The notes: generated by a model not told the origin, from the sequence alone. DNA of 64,000 nucleotides from Metellina segmentata (GCA_947359465.1 OX375873.1:41078437-41142436), one strand, 5' to 3'; positions 43,271 through 54,101 are shown, counted from the first letter of the stretch. Numbers and translations are program-made.

Positions 43271-44289
43271 GTTCTGATGTTGAATGCATTCTGTTTTGTT
43301 TATGCTTATGAGAATGTGTGAGGAGCTCATGTTTTTCAACGGTCTTTGTATTGAAAGCGGAATAATTTGATTAGGAAAAGTTAATTTGTCTTTAGGCGTA
43401 TTCTTTTGAAAGATTGTATTTACTTTTCAGTTATACATCCAATCTCCTTCAATTTTCAAATGTATTTATTTGATGCTTTAGAGATGCAAGAAAAATTTGT
43501 TTCAGCTTTGATTTTGAATTGTTTTATGCTATTGCGTTTAATTATATTTGTGAAGTGTAATTTTAGTAGAGGCAGTGAGATTGTTCTTTCTGCGATCAGT
43601 AGTTTTAATTTTTGATTTATAATTAGATGTAATCTAGTTTTTGAGATTACATTATATGAAAGTCCACAAATTGAATACATCTGATTCTATCAAAACGGAC
43701 CATTTCTTTCGATTTTTAGATTGTTACAGGGAATGCAAATTTAAAATTAAGTGATTATTTTTAAAAATCAGTGATTTAAATAAGAATTTTGATTTCATTT
43801 CCTTTCTGTTTTATGTGTAATAATATTGAAAATGAAATAACTATGAAGAAGAGACATGCTATTTTATTCAAGTTAGTTGAATATTAAATCAGCCTTCCTT
43901 TGAAGCACTACATAACCTTTTTTGATAGGGATCATAATTACAAGACAACTCTTTCCCTTTTGGGCCATTGAACATATGTCACTCACAAGCCTGTTCATCA
44001 GCATAGGTTTTGTTTAAAACATTCCTTGTGACTATAAATCCAATGGGCAATTTTGAATCATTCTTCTTCATATGATGGGTGAAGATTCACTTAATATATT
44101 TACTCAAGCATTATACCTAAAAAAGTTCCAGGGCCAGTGCGACCCCATTAATTCAAATTAGAAACACATGCTTTTTCCTAATCTCTGCAGCTATTTTTTT
44201 ATGTGCTTTCATTTGCAAAATCTTATATTAAGTATTATTTTTTGACCCCTCATATGCCTGTACCAAAACTTTTGCATTATTAATTTTAT
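43271..44289. other. Unassigned; one spliced-looking frame
   Basis: A TTTACTTTTCAG acceptor at 43431 precedes a 60-codon plus-strand frame (to 43615, containing FDALEMQEKFVSALILNCFM). The minus strand is open too. Not recognised and probably chance. Confidence 0.25.
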
Positions 44290-44520
44290 ATAACTTCCAT
44301 ACACCGAACACTGATGTGCTAAAAGTCATGGGATAGCAGTATGCAAATTTACTAGTGCTCACATTGCATTAAAAGAGTATAAAGTGTCAGATAGTTATCA
44401 GTGCTCTCTGTTAAACTCTTGAATGTCGACCTGCCAAGAATTAACCGAGTTTGAACGTGGAAGGATAGTTAAAGCTAAACGCATAAGCTTAACATTTTGG
44501 ACATAGTTGAGACCTTGCTC
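44290..44520 (+). mobile_element. Tc1/mariner 5' end fragment
   Basis: Terminal text ACACTGATGTGCTAAAAGTC, ATGGGATAGCAGTATGCAAA, then a frame MSTCQELTEFERGRIVKAKR, the start of a Tc1 transposase DNA-binding domain. The rest is lost or scrambled. Confidence 0.5.
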
Positions 44521-44779
44521 CACATTGTCAAGGGTGTATCGAGAGTACCTCATAGAAGGCATTACCCATCACAAGTGCATTTGTGCTAACAGACTTAAGT
44601 TCTCATATAGGTATGTTGAAATAAACAATGTAATATGTCGATTTGGTTTTCCAAAACCTCTGTTGAACAAAATTTGGGTAGTACTGATGATTTTGTGCTA
44701 TTCTATTGATACACAAGCGGAAAGGGGAGGTGAGGTGTAGAGGGAATAGTATCATTACTGAGTACAAGGAGTGGGAAAG

Positions 44780-44870
44780 CAACTTGCTGGTGGTTCAGTG
44801 GGTTTCTCATTGTTAATAGCTTGCAAGCTGTAGATGACATAGGTTCAATTCATGTGACTACCCTGAGCGT
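44780..44870 (+). repeat. tRNA-like SINE head
   Basis: GCTGGTGGTTCAGTGGGTTT (A-box-like) and CATAGGTTCAATTCATGTGA (B-box-like). It is unrelated in its 3' part to the main SINE family. It is a SINE relic rather than a functional tRNA: no acceptor pairing is seen. Confidence 0.4.
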
Positions 44871-45127
44871 ATTTATTTTTTTGCGTCGAACATTTCCTGT
44901 TTGTATACGCACACCTAATTCTGTTTTTGCACAAACTTTTTTTTTTACTCAGATTCAAAATAAATATTTCATTCTCTATTTACTCCAGTCAGTTTGAATT
45001 TATTTGCCCAAATTTTACGAAATTTGTTTTTCTTCTATTTGTGGCATAGTAGTATCATCTGTTAAACTACATGGGTATTCGTAGCAATTACTGGGGGTTA
45101 GCAAGCAGTGGTCACACCTGACCCCAT

Positions 45128-45165
45128 GAAAAGAACTATCACGGGCAATGCAGTGGTTAGTCAGT
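45128..45165 (+). mobile_element. Helitron-like 3' end fragment
   Basis: ACTATCACGGGCAATGCAGT followed by GGTTAGTCAG matches the 3' end of the 31195-31966 element. Confidence 0.4.
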
Positions 45166-45309
45166 TATATTGCACCCACAAATAGATTGCATAACATGTA
45201 GTGTATGCGTTTTGGAATACATGTTTTCATTTACCAATGTATGTATCTACAATTTTCTAATTGTATTTGGTAACTAACACGACTGTATTCCCAACATCAT
45301 TACAATGAC

Positions 45310-45730
45310 ACGCAACTGGAGGATTCAGTGATCTATCATTTGAAGATATTCATGAATCATTCGAGAAAGCCGTAAGCAAAGATGAATTATTAGAAGAGGT
45401 TGGCTTTGAGACTCCTAATCCCACAGAATGTAGTGATAATGAACAATAGGATCTTGTTCTAAATGCAGGTTTAGTAAAAGAATGTCTGGAACTGACCTGA
45501 AAATTGGGTAATCATTTTGTCAAACATGACCCTAATGAAAAACGCGCAAGGAAATTTCAACGTGAACTGAAGTTCTTGGTAGCCTCTTACAGATAATTAT
45601 ATAATGGCCTAACCAAAACACAACAATTAATAACTGAATTTGTTCGTAAAACTGTTGAAACATTTGCACAAGATGATACTCATGCTCGTCCAAACAGAAT
45701 TAGGTGTACATTAGTGTTGACTCGAAAAGG
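45310..45730 (+). pseudogene. Decayed coding relic with donor site
   Basis: A single frame runs for about 135 codons with three nonsense codons: SFEDIHESFEKAVSKDELL, LVLNAGLVKECLEL, FVKHDPNEKRARKFQREL, KTQQLITEFVRKTVETF. It ends at CGAAAAG|GTGAGTTT, a good donor. The acidic, helical look recalls the C-terminal region of Tigger/jerky-type transposases, but this is a guess. It is a pseudogene whatever its origin. Confidence 0.35.
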
Positions 45731-46124
45731 TGAGTTTGTGATCTCATTTGTATTGTACTGATGTGCACACTTTATATTTTCAGGTTCCTCATCCTTCAGA
45801 TTTTTAACTATCCCTTACTTGTATTTATGTTTTTGTAATTTCTATTATCAAAATGTGTTTCTATGTGGTTTTGTTTTTATTTCTTGAAGCAGGTGTTTTT
45901 GTGATAGCAGTTATTGCCAAAATGTTAAGTAATTTTTTAAATTACCCAATTTTTTACAAAAATAAACATTTTCTCTATAAAAAAAAAAGTTTCAAGATAA
46001 AAAAAAAAAATTTAAGATTGGAAATACTTAAATTTGAATAATTCTACACTTAATGGTCATAAGTTAAATTTTCATGCAAAAAGTTTCTTTTTGAGTCTTG
46101 TATGGTTAATTATATTTACAGAAA

Positions 46125-46660
46125 ATTCGGATACGCAGCGAAAACTTGAATCTCTTCAAAATTCTACTCTACGTATTATCAGTGGTTACCCCTGATGCTA
46201 CCGAAACGCTAAAATTTGCGAAGATCTTGAAATCACCGAACTTAAAACTTACTTCAGTAAACTTGCTACTAATTTTTATGCTAATCTTGAATTAATTGAT
46301 AACCCTGCCATCCAGTGTATCCCAGATATGACCCTCGTCAACCCGAATATAATAAAAGACCCAGAGTCATTCTTAATGTTCTTACTATTTAAATCTCCTG
46401 CTTTTATTTTTTCTTTAATTTAATAATTCTTAAGCCTTCCTTGTCATCTTGCATCTTATGTACTGTTCCAATTGGACTCGTCCTTGATCTGCCCAATTTC
46501 TAAGCCACCTGTTTTCATTGGACAACCAACTGCACTCACTCTACCTTACATATTTCAGTGAACTTCAAAACCTGCTCAGTTCCCAACTACTTTCTGAGGG
46601 AGATAGAAGGCCTTCGGCCTAAGTTCTCCGGCTCACCCATTATTTCATTTTCATTTACAG
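46125..46660 (+). mobile_element. 5'-truncated Jockey-like LINE
   Basis: KLESLQNSTLRIISGYP, CYRNAKICEDLEI, TYFSKLATNFYANLEL and a C-terminal PDYDPRQPEYN-type end (frameshifted) parallel the C-terminus of the LINE at 16260-16500. The 3' UTR contains GGCCTTCGGCCTAAG and ends near TTTCATTTTCATTT. Typical truncated LINE copy. Confidence 0.6.
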
Positions 46661-48020
46661 AAAAATGAATTTTTGTAATGTATGGCTAAATTACTTGATA
46701 TTTAAAGTTTATTGTGTATTGAAATGAAAATAAAAGTTTTTATGTACCATTTGTTTCTTTGTTTTTCTTGTAAGACATTAATTAAAAAATACCTTCTATA
46801 ATGAATTGAAGTACATATATTCACTGTAACTGAAACACTTCTTTTTGTTTACCTTCATGTGTTTGTTTACAAAAATATCTTGCAATGTCAGAATCAGTCT
46901 CAATAAATCATTCTGAATACATTAAATGTTGCTTACAATTTGTACTAAAAGATTTATATTTTGTTCTGATTTTCATAATTATTCAAGATTGCCAATGTTG
47001 TCTGGTACACGCAAGTATTGTTAACCTAGTAATTTTTTTCTGGATTGAACTGTTTTGGAATGTAATTTAAATTGAACTTTAGAACTGAAATAATTATACT
47101 TATATGTGGAATATAATATGGACCAAGAGAATTGCATGCATAATAACATTTAGAGCTTCGATGAAAATCCAAATTTTTCCCATATTGTGTTTGGAGAAAG
47201 CCTACTTGTGTGTAATGTCAACAGAGGTCCCTTGTTTTTCAATAACACTATATATCATACAGTATCAATGTTTTCTTGGGAACTTTCTGTAAGAAGTCGG
47301 TCAGACTTTTTCGTATCTTGCAGAGAACAGTGTTTTGAAATTTTTTTTACACATATTTGTTTTGAAGGCACACGATGTAACCCAAAGTAATTTTACAATT
47401 TTCTAGAAGTCTCCATCATAGAGAATTCATTTTGATTAAATATTTTGCTAAAATGTGCTGAGATTCACACTCACTAACCTAGATCAGCTTCCTAAATAAA
47501 TGACAATCAAAAGCTGTAGAGCAAAATGGTCTTAAGAAATCATGTGGATGGAAGACTAAATATGCAGTGCTGGCAGTCATTTGACTGATATTAAATTCAA
47601 TGAATAATGTCAATCATTGAGTGCACAATGAAATTAGAAATGTTTTATTTAAAAGTTATTCCAAAACAAAATGATGTCCTATGTAAACATCCTGCATAAC
47701 AACTGAAGAAATTGTAAACCAATATTTTGGTTGGTAAATATTTTCAAGTCGTAAAATTTTCTGTAGCTATACATTCTGATTCTTGCAACTTTAGCAATAT
47801 TGGCTTTAGTCCGATTTGCATTCAAAGCTTATCTAGAACCATGAGTCAGCTAAACTTGTTCAAAGTAGGCTTCTGTGAAACTTATAAAAATGTGCTCATG
47901 CTATCTCCATATATTTAACTCACTCAACATCTGTCCTGATCAGGACATGAAAATTTTAGATAAAATAATTTTTGAATAGACCTTTTGAAAAATTAATTAA
48001 ATCAGCATCATGCTAATATA
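46661..48020. other. No gene seen
   Basis: AT-rich with several AATAAA motifs (for example 46728) and small frames. No repeat family recognised. Confidence 0.45.
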
Positions 48021-48117
48021 ACAGGTGCCGTGGTTTTAAGAGCAACCAGAGGGTTGGAAGTTCGAATCCAGCCAAAGACCGTCGTGTAGAAAGGGGGCTG
48101 GTGCATGTTAAATATAT
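48021..48117 (+). mobile_element. SINE (type 2 head), left half
   Basis: CAGGTGCCGTGGTTTTAAGA, GGAAGTTCGAATCCAGCC (B box), GACCGTCGTGTAGAAAGGGG, GGTGCATGTTAAATATAT, cut by the gypsy element. The right half resumes at 53724. Confidence 0.75.
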
Positions 48118-48150
48118 TGTAGCGAAACTTATTCACTTCGTCTGAAAATC

Positions 48151-48210
48151 GTGGCTCAGTCGGGTATTGCACCTTACTGCAAATTGGAAGGTACGGAGTT
48201 CCAATCCCAC
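48151..48210 (+). promoter_or_regulatory. tRNA-like (Pol III-type) module inside the LTR
   Basis: TGGCTCAGTCGG fits the A box (TRGYNNANNGG) and GAGTTCCAATCC is one or two bases from the B box (GGTTCRANTCC), 38 bases apart, a normal tRNA spacing. The module ends CCCAC, which could pair with the initial GTGG. It recurs at 53416-53475 in the 3' LTR. It probably derives from a SINE captured in the LTR; whether it drives transcription is unknown. Confidence 0.55.
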
Positions 48211-48360
48211 TAGAGGCAAGTGGCCTAAAAGTAGATTTCATTTTAAAGTTCCCTTTCTGTTTGTTTCTCACTTCTTCAGTAATATACTTATGTTAATATA
48301 CTTATGTTAATTTCTAGAACTTTCGAATTCTCGAATGTTCGATTCATTTTTCGGAAAAGG

Positions 48361-48399
48361 TATAAAAGGAGATGTATCACTCAGTTCAAAGATAATAAA
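48361..48399 (+). promoter_or_regulatory. LTR core promoter and poly(A) signal
   Basis: TATAAAA at 48361-48367, an initiator-like TCAGTTC at about 48381 and AATAAA at 48394-48399. The same block at 53626-53664 would direct 3' end formation. This places R around 48381-48420. Confidence 0.65.
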
Positions 48400-48407
48400 G
48401 TCTCGAG

Positions 48408-49790
48408 TTGAGATCAGCAATCTTTGTCCTCGCTTGCCTTTTGAAAATCTACACGACATTTTTGGTGGAGGCGCCGGGTAAAATAAATACGGCGGAAGAA
48501 CTTCGCAGAAGTCTACGTCTTCAAGGACTCCCTCCTGAGTTTGGCTCTTTACCGAATCCTAGTAGAGGCCCGAGGAAAATGTCTGACCATGAAGACACCG
48601 AGCAAAAGCTCCCAGTTGCCAGCTCCGCTCCAGTCACCATTGCACCAGTGCCGTTCCTGACCTACCAGCCACCCAGAAGTCCATGCATATTCTCTGGAGA
48701 CGACCAACCAGATGTTCGCCGGTGGCTCAAGGACTTTCAACGAATCGCCAGCTATAACCGTTGGGACGAACAGATGTGTCTGGCAAACGTCATATTCTAC
48801 CTCGCCGGAACAGCCCGACAATGGTTTGATAACAATGAGGACACTTTTACTGATTGGACTTCGTTCAGGAATTCCCTGAACAACGCGTTTTGCCAAACAG
48901 ATGACATAAAGCGTCAAGCTGAGAGACTGTTGGTTGCACGTGCTCAACAAATTGGCGAGACGTCTGAATCATACATCCAAGACGTACTCGCTCTATGCCG
49001 AAAAGTTGATCCTTCCATGCCAGATGTCGAGAAAGTAGCCCATCTCATGAAGGGGATTGCAGAGGACTTGCACCAGATCCTTTTGGTTCAGGACTATGAG
49101 ACCGTCGATGCTTTTGTGAAACGCTGCCGTCAAATAGAAAGCCTCCGACGAAGACGTATCACCCGACCAAGATTCCAGAGGCTGCCAAATGTTTCTGCAG
49201 TTTCGGCCGAAACAGACATTGGTGATTTAGGATCGCTGGTACGAACAATTGTCAGGGAAGAGCTTCAAAAGCTCTTGCCGGAAGTACAAAACTACACGAA
49301 CGACGACCCTGCTTCACCAACGGACGTCGCATCTCTGGTCCGGGAAGAAGTTATGGAAGCTCTAGCACCACTCACAGGTCCAAGAAGTCGCAACGGCCCT
49401 CCTCGAGTTTCAGTTCCAGTTGGGTCACAGCCAAGACGTGAGGCCAGAAACAGCGCCGTTCCACAGCGTAAGACAGATTTGTGGAGAGCTGCCAATAATG
49501 TACCTCTCTGCTACCATTGCGGACGCCCAGGACACGTGCTGAGGTACTGTAGGGAGAGACGACAAATATTTGCAGATACAAGAGCCCTCAGAACATCTAA
49601 TCCTCGACGAGAAATTGACACTGAGACCCTACACAGCTTTGACGACAACTATGCACGACATATACAGCCTACTTCTTCCAGTTTCAGAAGTAGTTCACCA
49701 TACCCTCGCCGCTCCTTCAACCGCCGACAGTCACAATCGCCTGTTCGCCGCTCCAGCCGTTCTCCACGCCGACCAAATGAGGAAAACTAA
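48408..49790 (+). CDS. gag: Gag polyprotein of the gypsy element
   Basis: The open frame begins in the LTR. The likely start is the ATG at 48579 ([13 protein letters not shown]), since earlier codons cross the PBS; an upstream non-AUG or in-leader start cannot be excluded. The capsid region carries [20 protein letters not shown] and [19 protein letters not shown], typical of gypsy Gag. One CCHC zinc knuckle (C368, C371, H376, C381) is followed by a basic, Ser/Arg-rich tail ([10 protein letters not shown]). It forms virus-like particles and binds the RNA. It ends in TAA at 49788-49790 within the frameshift window. Confidence 0.85.
   Translation: MRSAIFVLACLLKIYTTFLVEAPGKINTAEELRRSLRLQGLPPEFGSLPNPSRGPRKMSDHEDTEQKLPVASSAPVTIAPVPFLTYQPPRSPCIFSGDDQPDVRRWLKDFQRIASYNRWDEQMCLANVIFYLAGTARQWFDNNEDTFTDWTSFRNSLNNAFCQTDDIKRQAERLLVARAQQIGETSESYIQDVLALCRKVDPSMPDVEKVAHLMKGIAEDLHQILLVQDYETVDAFVKRCRQIESLRRRRITRPRFQRLPNVSAVSAETDIGDLGSLVRTIVREELQKLLPEVQNYTNDDPASPTDVASLVREEVMEALAPLTGPRSRNGPPRVSVPVGSQPRREARNSAVPQRKTDLWRAANNVPLCYHCGRPGHVLRYCRERRQIFADTRALRTSNPRREIDTETLHSFDDNYARHIQPTSSSFRSSSPYPRRSFNRRQSQSPVRRSSRSPRRPNEEN
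48463..48480 (+). other. Primer binding site
   Basis: TGGTGGAGGCGCCGGGTA begins four bases after the LTR and starts with TGG, complementary to a tRNA CCA end. The tRNA was not identified. Confidence 0.65.
49781..49790 (+). other. Candidate -1 ribosomal frameshift site (gag-pol)
   Basis: The pol frame is blocked by TGA at 49778-49780 and gag stops at 49788-49790, so a -1 shift must occur in these ten bases. The heptamer GGAAAAC (49781-49787) sits directly before the stop. The A-site AAC to AAA step is favourable; the P-site GAA to GGA step is not canonical. No downstream pseudoknot was assessed. Confidence 0.6.
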
Positions 49791-52009
49791 CTCGGGCGAC
49801 CTGTCCAGGAGGTAAGGCCGCAGTTGAAGAAAATCCTCCGACGTATACTACAACCAAGTTAAAGAAAAATTCCACCTATATCACAGTGAATGGACAATGT
49901 GTAAAAGCCCTTGTTGATTCTGGTGCCGATTACTCGGTCATATCTGAAGAATTACGAGTACAATTGAATACACCTATGTTTACTGAGGATGGACCTGTAC
50001 TGAAAACTGCCTGTGGAAAATCTGTAGCCGCCTCAGGACGCTGTGTATTAAAAGTCGACTTGAATGGGACTGTGAAACCGTTTGAATTTCTGGTATTTCC
50101 ACAGTGTAGCCACCAAATGATACTTGGATGGGACTTTTTCCGTGCCACTGATGCTGTCATAGATTGCGGAAATGAAGAACTTCAACTTGCAGAAATCCTT
50201 CCAGACAACCAGGTGTCAGGTAAATCAGATTGCTCTTGCACCTTGTTTGCCGCAACAGATTACGTAATTGAAGCCAATTCGACAAAGCAAATATGTACTC
50301 TTAATCCAGAAATTCCAGAAGCAGATAAAGCTATGATTATTGGTAATACAATTCTCACGTGTGAAAGAGAGCTGTCTATACCAGCCTCAATCGTTAACGT
50401 TGAAAATGGCTGTTGTAAAGTATGGGTTACAAATTTCTCTCGACGAACCCAACTGATACCGAAGGGAATGAACATAGCTTGCTTAACGACAGTAACAAAC
50501 GATGCAATTTGTTCTTTAAGTGATGAAGATCGAGAAGGTTCTAAGAGACACAATTCCAGAAGGCGATTAAAACGAGAAACATTTAAAGAACTTTTAGATA
50601 CTAAGCTGACTACTATTGAAGAAGACGAGTTATTGAATCTGCTGGAAGAATTTAGTGACATTTTCGACTTTAACAGGCAATTGAAGAAATCCAGTGGTAA
50701 TTCTGTGAAACACAAGATCGACACAGGTGACAGCGTCCCAATCAAGCAGAGACCTTACCGTATATCAGCCACTGAAAGACGTGTGATTGGAGACGAAGTA
50801 CAACGGATGCTAAAAGAAGACGTGATACAGCCATCAACCAGTCCATGGTCATCTCCAGTCGTACTTGTGAAAAAGAAAAATGGTGAATGGCGCTTTTGTG
50901 TCGATTACAGAAGATTGAACAAGGTCACTAAAAAAGACGTCTATCCACTACCACGCATCGACGACGCTTTGGATTGCCTAGCTGGTGCACAAATTTTCTC
51001 TATGATGGATTTAAAATCCGGTTACTGGCAAATAGAGGTTGATGATAAAGATAGAGAAAAGACAGCCTTTGTAACGTCAGATGGTCTTTATGAATTTAAA
51101 GTCATGCCATTCGGATTATGTAACGCTCCCGCTACATTTGAACGGATGATGGACACTGTACTACGAGGCCTGAAGTGGAATATCTGTCTTTGCTACCTAG
51201 ATGACATCATTGTGTATGCACCGAATTTCCGAGAACATCAAATACGCTTGAGAAAAGTTTTGAAATGTATCCAAGAAGCCGGACTGACGCTAAATTCCAC
51301 CAAATGCTCATTTGGCAAAAAGAAACTAACGATACTTGGACACCTTGTTGATCAACATGGAATCTATCCCGATCCACAAAAGATAGCCGCTGTAAAGAAT
51401 TTTCCTGTTCCAGAAAATATCGCAGATGTTCGAAGTTTTCTAGGCCTGTGCTCTTATTACCGACGATTTGTCAAAAAATTCGCTGATGTTGCAAAACCCC
51501 TGCATGATTTATTGAAGAAAGATGTGAAGTTTTCTTGGAGTACTTCACAGAAGGAATCTTTTTCAACTCTCAAAAAATTACTAACAAGTGAACCTGTTTT
51601 GGGACATTTCCTTCCAAATGCAGAAACGAAGATACATTCAGACGCTAGTGGTTATGGCATCGGCGCAGTACTAATACAGATCCAAGATGATAAGGAAAGA
51701 CCGATAGCCTACGCATCCAGGTCCCTGACAGCCGCTGAAAAGAACTATTCTACAACCGAAAAGGAGTGCCTTGCTGTCATCTGGTCGATCAGTAAATTCA
51801 GACCGTATCTATTTGGAAAACCCTTTACCGTAGTAACGGATCACCACTCTTTGTGCTGGCTAGCCAATGTTAAGGACCCATCTGGAAGACTTGCACGATG
51901 GGCTTTAAGGTTGCAGGAGTACGACATCACCATAGTCTACAAGAGCGGTCACAAACATTCCGATGCCGATTCGCTGTCGAGAAAGCCCCTTCTCGAAACA
52001 GTAAACTAA
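49781..52009 (+). CDS. pol: Protease - reverse transcriptase - RNase H
   Basis: Frame -1 relative to gag, open from 49781. Numbering from 49886: aspartic protease [13 protein letters not shown] (D11) with ILGWDFF near 80. RT has [19 protein letters not shown]375 in MMDLKSGYW and YLDD (437-440). RNase H has [11 protein letters not shown] (D586), EKE (E626), TDHHSL (D652), DADSLSR (D693-D695). All catalytic residues are present. It ends at TAA 52007-52009, but the same frame continues open into integrase, so the stop looks like one substitution in an otherwise single polyprotein. Confidence 0.85.
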   Translation, partial: GKLTRATCPGGKAAVEENPPTYTTTKLKKNSTYITVNGQCVKALVDSGADYSVISEELRVQLNTPMFTEDGPVLKTACGKSVAASGRCVLKVDLNGTVKPFEFLVFPQCSHQMILGWDFFRATDAVIDCGNEELQLAEILPDNQVSGKSDCSCTLFAATDYVIEANSTKQICTLNPEIPEADKAMIIGNTILTCERELSIPASIVNVENGCCKVWVTNFSRRTQLIPKGMNIACLTTVTNDAICSLSDEDREGSKRHNSRRRLKRETFKELLDTKLTTIEEDELLNLLEEFSDIFDFNRQLKKSSGNSVKHKIDTGDSVPIKQRPYRISATERRVIGDEVQRMLKEDVIQPSTSPWSSPVVLVKKKNGEWRFCVDYRRLNKVTKKDVYPLPRIDDALDCLAGAQIFSMMDLKSGYWQIEVDDKDREKTAFVTSDGLYEFKVMPFGLCNAPATFERMMDTVLRGLKWNICLCYLDDIIVYAPNFREHQIRLRKVLKCIQEAGLTLNSTKCSFGKKKLTILGHLVDQHGIYPDPQKIAAVKNFPVPENIADVRSFLGLCSYYRRFVKKFADVAKPLHDLLKKDVKFSWSTSQKESFSTLKKLLTSEPVLGHFLPNAETKIHSDASGYGIGAVLIQIQDDKERPIAYASRSLTAAEKNYSTTEKECLAVIWSISKFRPYLFGKPFTVVTDHHSLCWLANVKDPSGRLARWALRLQEYDITIVYKSGHKHSDADSLSRKPLLETVN

Positions 52010-53371
52010 AACGGTGATGAAATCCCCTTCCTTTCAGCCATCACAGATTACAGAAAAGAGCAGCTAAAAGATAAGCAGCTGAAGCCCATAATTAAAATTC
52101 TTAAAAGAGGTGACGGATACCGAAGTTATCAACTTAGAAACGGTGTGGTTTACAAAAGAAACTATGATCCTATGGGACAGCAGTGGCTCTTGGTCGTACC
52201 GAAACAACTCCGCAGCGATGTCTTAAAGAGTCTTCATGATGCCCCAACCGCCGGTCACCTCGGATTCGCCAAAACCTACGACCGAATAAGGAGGAAATAC
52301 TATTGGCCAGGACTATATGGGAGCACACGCCGATATGTGTCACATTGCCGAGAATGTCAAAGACGAAAATCTCCTTCGCAATTGCCACCGGGGCAACTTC
52401 ACCCGATCAGACCCCCTGACATACCATTTGCCAAAATTGGGATTGATCTACTTGGACGCTTTCCAGTTACCCGAAACGGAAACCGCTGGATCATTGTTTG
52501 TACAGATTACCTTACGAGGTTCACTATCACAAAAGCATTACCAACTGCTGAGGCCACGGAAATCGCTAAATTTATAGTCGAAGATATCATACTGAAGCAC
52601 GGTGCTCCCAGAGAAATGATAAGTGATCGAGGACGTTCCTTCTTATCCAATATTGTGAAAGACGTCAATCAATTGTGCCAGACGTCTCATCTTCTGACAA
52701 CATCCTACCATCCACAAACCAATGGCTTGACAGAAAGATTTAACAAGACATTGGCAGACATGCTGTCCATGTACGTAGACGTCGAGCAAAGAAATTGGGA
52801 TACCATCCTACCCTTTGTGACTTTCGCCTACAATTCGGCAAAACAAGACACCACAGGGTTCAGTCCATTTTTTCTCGTTCATGGCAGAGATATCCAGACA
52901 CCTCTAGACGTAATTCTTCCGCTCAATACAGAAAATCACGACGATAATTACGTGCAACATCTGATCACCAGGGCAGAGGAAGCTAGACAGCTTGCAAAAA
53001 TCCACATCCTTGACGCTCAACAAACTGATAAACGACGATATGACGAGAGACATCGACCAGTCAACTACAACATCGGAGACTTAGTCTGGATCTTTACTCC
53101 AGTACGAAAGGTTGGACTGTCCGAAAAGCTCCTAAGACGTTATTTCGGACCCTATCGAATAACACGGCGACTATCTGACGTAACATACGAAGTAGAAAGT
53201 ATGGAGGAGAATAGCAGACGGCGGATCTCAAAAGATGTAGTCCACGTCCTTAGGTTAAAACCCTATCTTGATCCAAAGAAACAACTGGATGACGGAAGAG
53301 AGCACAGCATTTCCAGGGGACCTGTTACAAGGAGCCAGATCAGGCTGCAGCGGGACGCTGCTTGGTCTTAA
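52010..53371 (+). CDS. Integrase (downstream of an in-frame stop)
   Basis: Same frame as RT-RNase H. The first Met after the stop is at 52145. Numbering from there: HHCC finger H31, H38, C68, C71; catalytic core D101 (GIDLLG), D161 (SDRGRSF), E197 (GLTERF), with 35 residues between the last two. A C-terminal GPY/F-type module (RRYFGPYRITRR) lies near 345 and a short basic tail ends at 53371. Inserts the cDNA into the genome. Readthrough, or an intact copy elsewhere, would be needed for expression as part of pol. Confidence 0.85.
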   Translation, partial: NGDEIPFLSAITDYRKEQLKDKQLKPIIKILKRGDGYRSYQLRNGVVYKRNYDPMGQQWLLVVPKQLRSDVLKSLHDAPTAGHLGFAKTYDRIRRKYYWPGLYGSTRRYVSHCRECQRRKSPSQLPPGQLHPIRPPDIPFAKIGIDLLGRFPVTRNGNRWIIVCTDYLTRFTITKALPTAEATEIAKFIVEDIILKHGAPREMISDRGRSFLSNIVKDVNQLCQTSHLLTTSYHPQTNGLTERFNKTLADMLSMYVDVEQRNWDTILPFVTFAYNSAKQDTTGFSPFFLVHGRDIQTPLDVILPLNTENHDDNYVQHLITRAEEARQLAKIHILDAQQTDKRRYDERHRPVNYNIGDLVWIFTPVRKVGLSEKLLRRYFGPYRITRRLSDVTYEVESMEENSRRRISKDVVHVLRLKPYLDPKKQLDDGREHSISRGPVTRSQIRLQRDAAWS

Positions 53372-53382
53372 GGAGGGGGAAA
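53370..53382 (+). other. Polypurine tract
   Basis: AAGGAGGGGGAAA lies directly before the 3' LTR and overlaps the integrase stop. Confidence 0.8.
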
Positions 53383-53723
53383 TGTAGCGAAACTTATTCA
53401 CTTCGTCTGAAAATCGTGGCTCAGTCGGGTATTGCACCTTACTGCAAATTGGAAGGTACGGAGTTCCAATCCCACTAGAGGCAAGTGGCCTAAAAGTAGA
53501 TTTCATTTTAAAGTTCCCTTTCTGTTTGTTTCTCACTTCTTCAGTAATATACTTATGTTAATATACTTATGTTAATTTCTAGAACTTTCGAATTCTCGAA
53601 TGTTCGATTCATTTTTCGGAAAAGGTATAAAAGGAGATGTATCACTCAGTTCAAAGATAATAAAGTCTCGAGTTGAGATCAGCAATCTTTGTCCTCGCTT
53701 GCCTTTTGAAAATCTACACGACA
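53383..53723 (+). repeat. 3' LTR, 341 bp
   Basis: No difference from the 5' LTR was seen on reading. ATAT follows at 53724-53727. Confidence 0.9.
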
Positions 53724-53850
53724 ATATTGTGTTCTTACATTAGCGTGGTGTGTAAGTTTGGAGTGCCAGCTTGGGTGTTGCCTCGTTATTTAAAAATGAT
53801 TCAAAATTATATTGTGTCTTAATTTTTCCCTTTGGGGTTATAAAAATAAC
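53724..53850 (+). mobile_element. SINE, right half
   Basis: ATATTGTGTTCTTACATTAG, CGTGGTGTGTAAGTTTGGAG, GTGCCAGCTTGGGTGTTGCC continue the SINE interrupted at 48117. The tail is eroded. Confidence 0.7.
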
Positions 53851-53924
53851 CAAGTAGCATAATTTTCATAATCGCCAAATTGAACTTACTTTTAGACCAA
53901 AGTGGGGCCAAGGGTCTGAAAAGT

Positions 53925-54101
53925 AGGGATGCGACATCAATGTCGATATTTTCAAAACATTAATGTATTGAAGCCGATGTAGCATCACTAGTTGCTAAAC
54001 CAGTGTTATGAAATGGGGTAAAAAAGTTTAAATACACTGAATTTTAAGAACATCGATGTATTATCAACATTGATGTTTAGCTGTCGTTGTTGCATCCGAA
54101 A
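53925..54101. mobile_element. hAT-like MITE
   Basis: Imperfect inverted ends: AGGGATGCGACATCAATGTC at the left and the inverse of GACAGCTAAACATCAATGTT at the right, finishing GTTGTTGCATCC. Multiple ATCGATG/ACATTGATG words as in hAT MITEs. No 8-bp target duplication was confirmed. Confidence 0.4.

Larger units (their letters stand above)
48118..48458 (+). repeat. 5' LTR, 341 bp
   Basis: TGTAGCGAAAC ... CTACACGACA. It holds a tRNA-like module (48151-48210), a duplicated AATATACTTATGTT string, a TATA box and a polyadenylation signal. Confidence 0.9.
48118..53723 (+). mobile_element. Ty3/gypsy LTR retrotransposon, 5606 bp, young
   Basis: LTRs 48118-48458 and 53383-53723 (341 bp each, identical at every base I compared), ATAT target duplication (48114-48117, 53724-53727), PBS, gag, protease-RT-RNase H, integrase, PPT. 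Domain order is the usual gypsy one, unlike the element at 33.9-40.6 kb. Integrase carries a GPY-type C-terminus and there is no chromodomain or envelope. One stop codon separates RNase H from integrase. The insertion interrupted a SINE. Confidence 0.9.

Noticed and set aside
50260..50745. 161-codon minus-strand frame opposite pol of the gypsy element
   Set aside because: It is antisense to an intact protease-RT frame and has no motif of its own.
33898..53723. Envelope gene in either LTR element (errantivirus-like)
   Set aside because: No third ORF with signal peptide, furin site or membrane anchor lies between pol and the 3' LTR in either element.
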